Shown here: positions 63,841-64,000 of the stretch, piece by piece | How positions within the stretch are numbered: the stretch's first letter is position 1 | How the letters are laid out: every line of letters begins with the position of its first letter | Assembly: GCA_028293825.1 (NCBI GenBank) | Contig: JAQGNY010000040.1 | Span: 124,001 to 188,000, forward strand | Source: Verrucomicrobiaceae bacterium | GTDB taxonomy: Bacteria; Pseudomonadota; Gammaproteobacteria; Pseudomonadales; CAMLJR01 | DNA length: 64,000 nt | Reading direction: 5' to 3' | Notes under the pieces: generated by a model | Databases searched by the model: none | Told to the model about the DNA's origin: nothing | The model's input: the letters and a program-made list of their open reading frames with translations, nothing else | Position numbers and translations under genes: made by a program

Positions 63841-64000
63841 TGCCGGCCTTGCATTCAAAGACGTGAAAGGCCTTATAGGTTACACGTGCGATGCCATACA
63901 CCGATATAGAACCACCAAGTCCCTATGGCTGTTCGCGTCTACATAAGTCTTGGGCATACAAATACACGGCCATTGCCTGAAGTATCCAGCGGATTTCGCC

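Noticed and set aside
1-64000. tRNA or rRNA genes
   Set aside because: I recognised no conserved rRNA segments or tRNA arms (GGTTCGAATCC-type T-loop words in a cloverleaf context) in the intergenic regions; a covariance search would be needed to be sure.

Overview
The window looks like a chromosomal segment of a Gammaproteobacterium. Supporting genes are RapA, RlmJ, PpnP, a DbpA-type DEAD-box helicase, BaeSR/Spy-type envelope stress genes, TonB-dependent receptors and an Mla/MCE lipid transport operon. Genes are dense and moderately GC-rich, with stop-start overlaps in operons. I cannot place it to genus from sequence alone.

Layout. 1-2850: end of a tautomerase gene, a SnoaL-like protein, and a divergent LysR regulator/SDR pair. 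2983-3729: type I methionine aminopeptidase. 3830-8870: an AT-richer, all-minus run of small genes separated by integron attC-like sites or by a second cassette-terminal repeat family (inverted arms GCGCAATAA/TTATTGCGC). No integrase gene is in view, so this resembles an integrase-less cassette cluster. Its cargo is a GST-like protein, a GFA/CENP-V-type protein, a secreted thioredoxin, small membrane proteins, gene remnants and a TIR-like (PF10137-type) putative antiphage effector. Related 47-48 bp repeats lie at 854-900 and 8979-9026. 9119-10121: two intergenic arrays with about 21-bp period flank a DUF486 gene; a weaker relative lies at 16080-16184.

10135-28103: DnaJ-related protein with a 2OG-Fe(II) oxygenase, a two-component pair, DEAD-box helicase, PpnP, a BaeS/BaeR/Spy cluster, YaiI, RlmJ, GIY-YIG protein, RapA, and an Mla-like operon (permease, ATPase, MCE protein, lipoprotein). 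28169-34640: NTF2-like protein, AI-2E-family permease, a coupled glycerophosphodiesterase and short glycerol-3-phosphate dehydrogenase-like gene, Lrp regulator, CDF metal exporter, DUF2721. 34581-41995: sulfate import (CysA, CysW, CysT, Sbp), a porin, a 59-residue OscA/YezD protein, a 1-Cys peroxiredoxin and a small hydrolase.

42105-49753: MFS exporter; a copper operon (MerR regulator, CopA ATPase, anchored cupredoxin) behind a promoter with a 20-bp spacer; a GST divergent from a frameshifted HxlR regulator with its likely operator; a phytase-like secreted protein; a small membrane protein. 50390-56824: AraC regulator with two paralogous TonB receptors. A 35-bp element is shared by the regions upstream of the AraC gene and the second receptor. 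57671-63840: flavin reductase, PPOX-class oxidoreductase, dGTPase, LLM oxidoreductase, and a tightly coupled RsbQ-like hydrolase plus PAS hybrid histidine kinase.

All annotations come from reading the sequence and translations. No database search was run.
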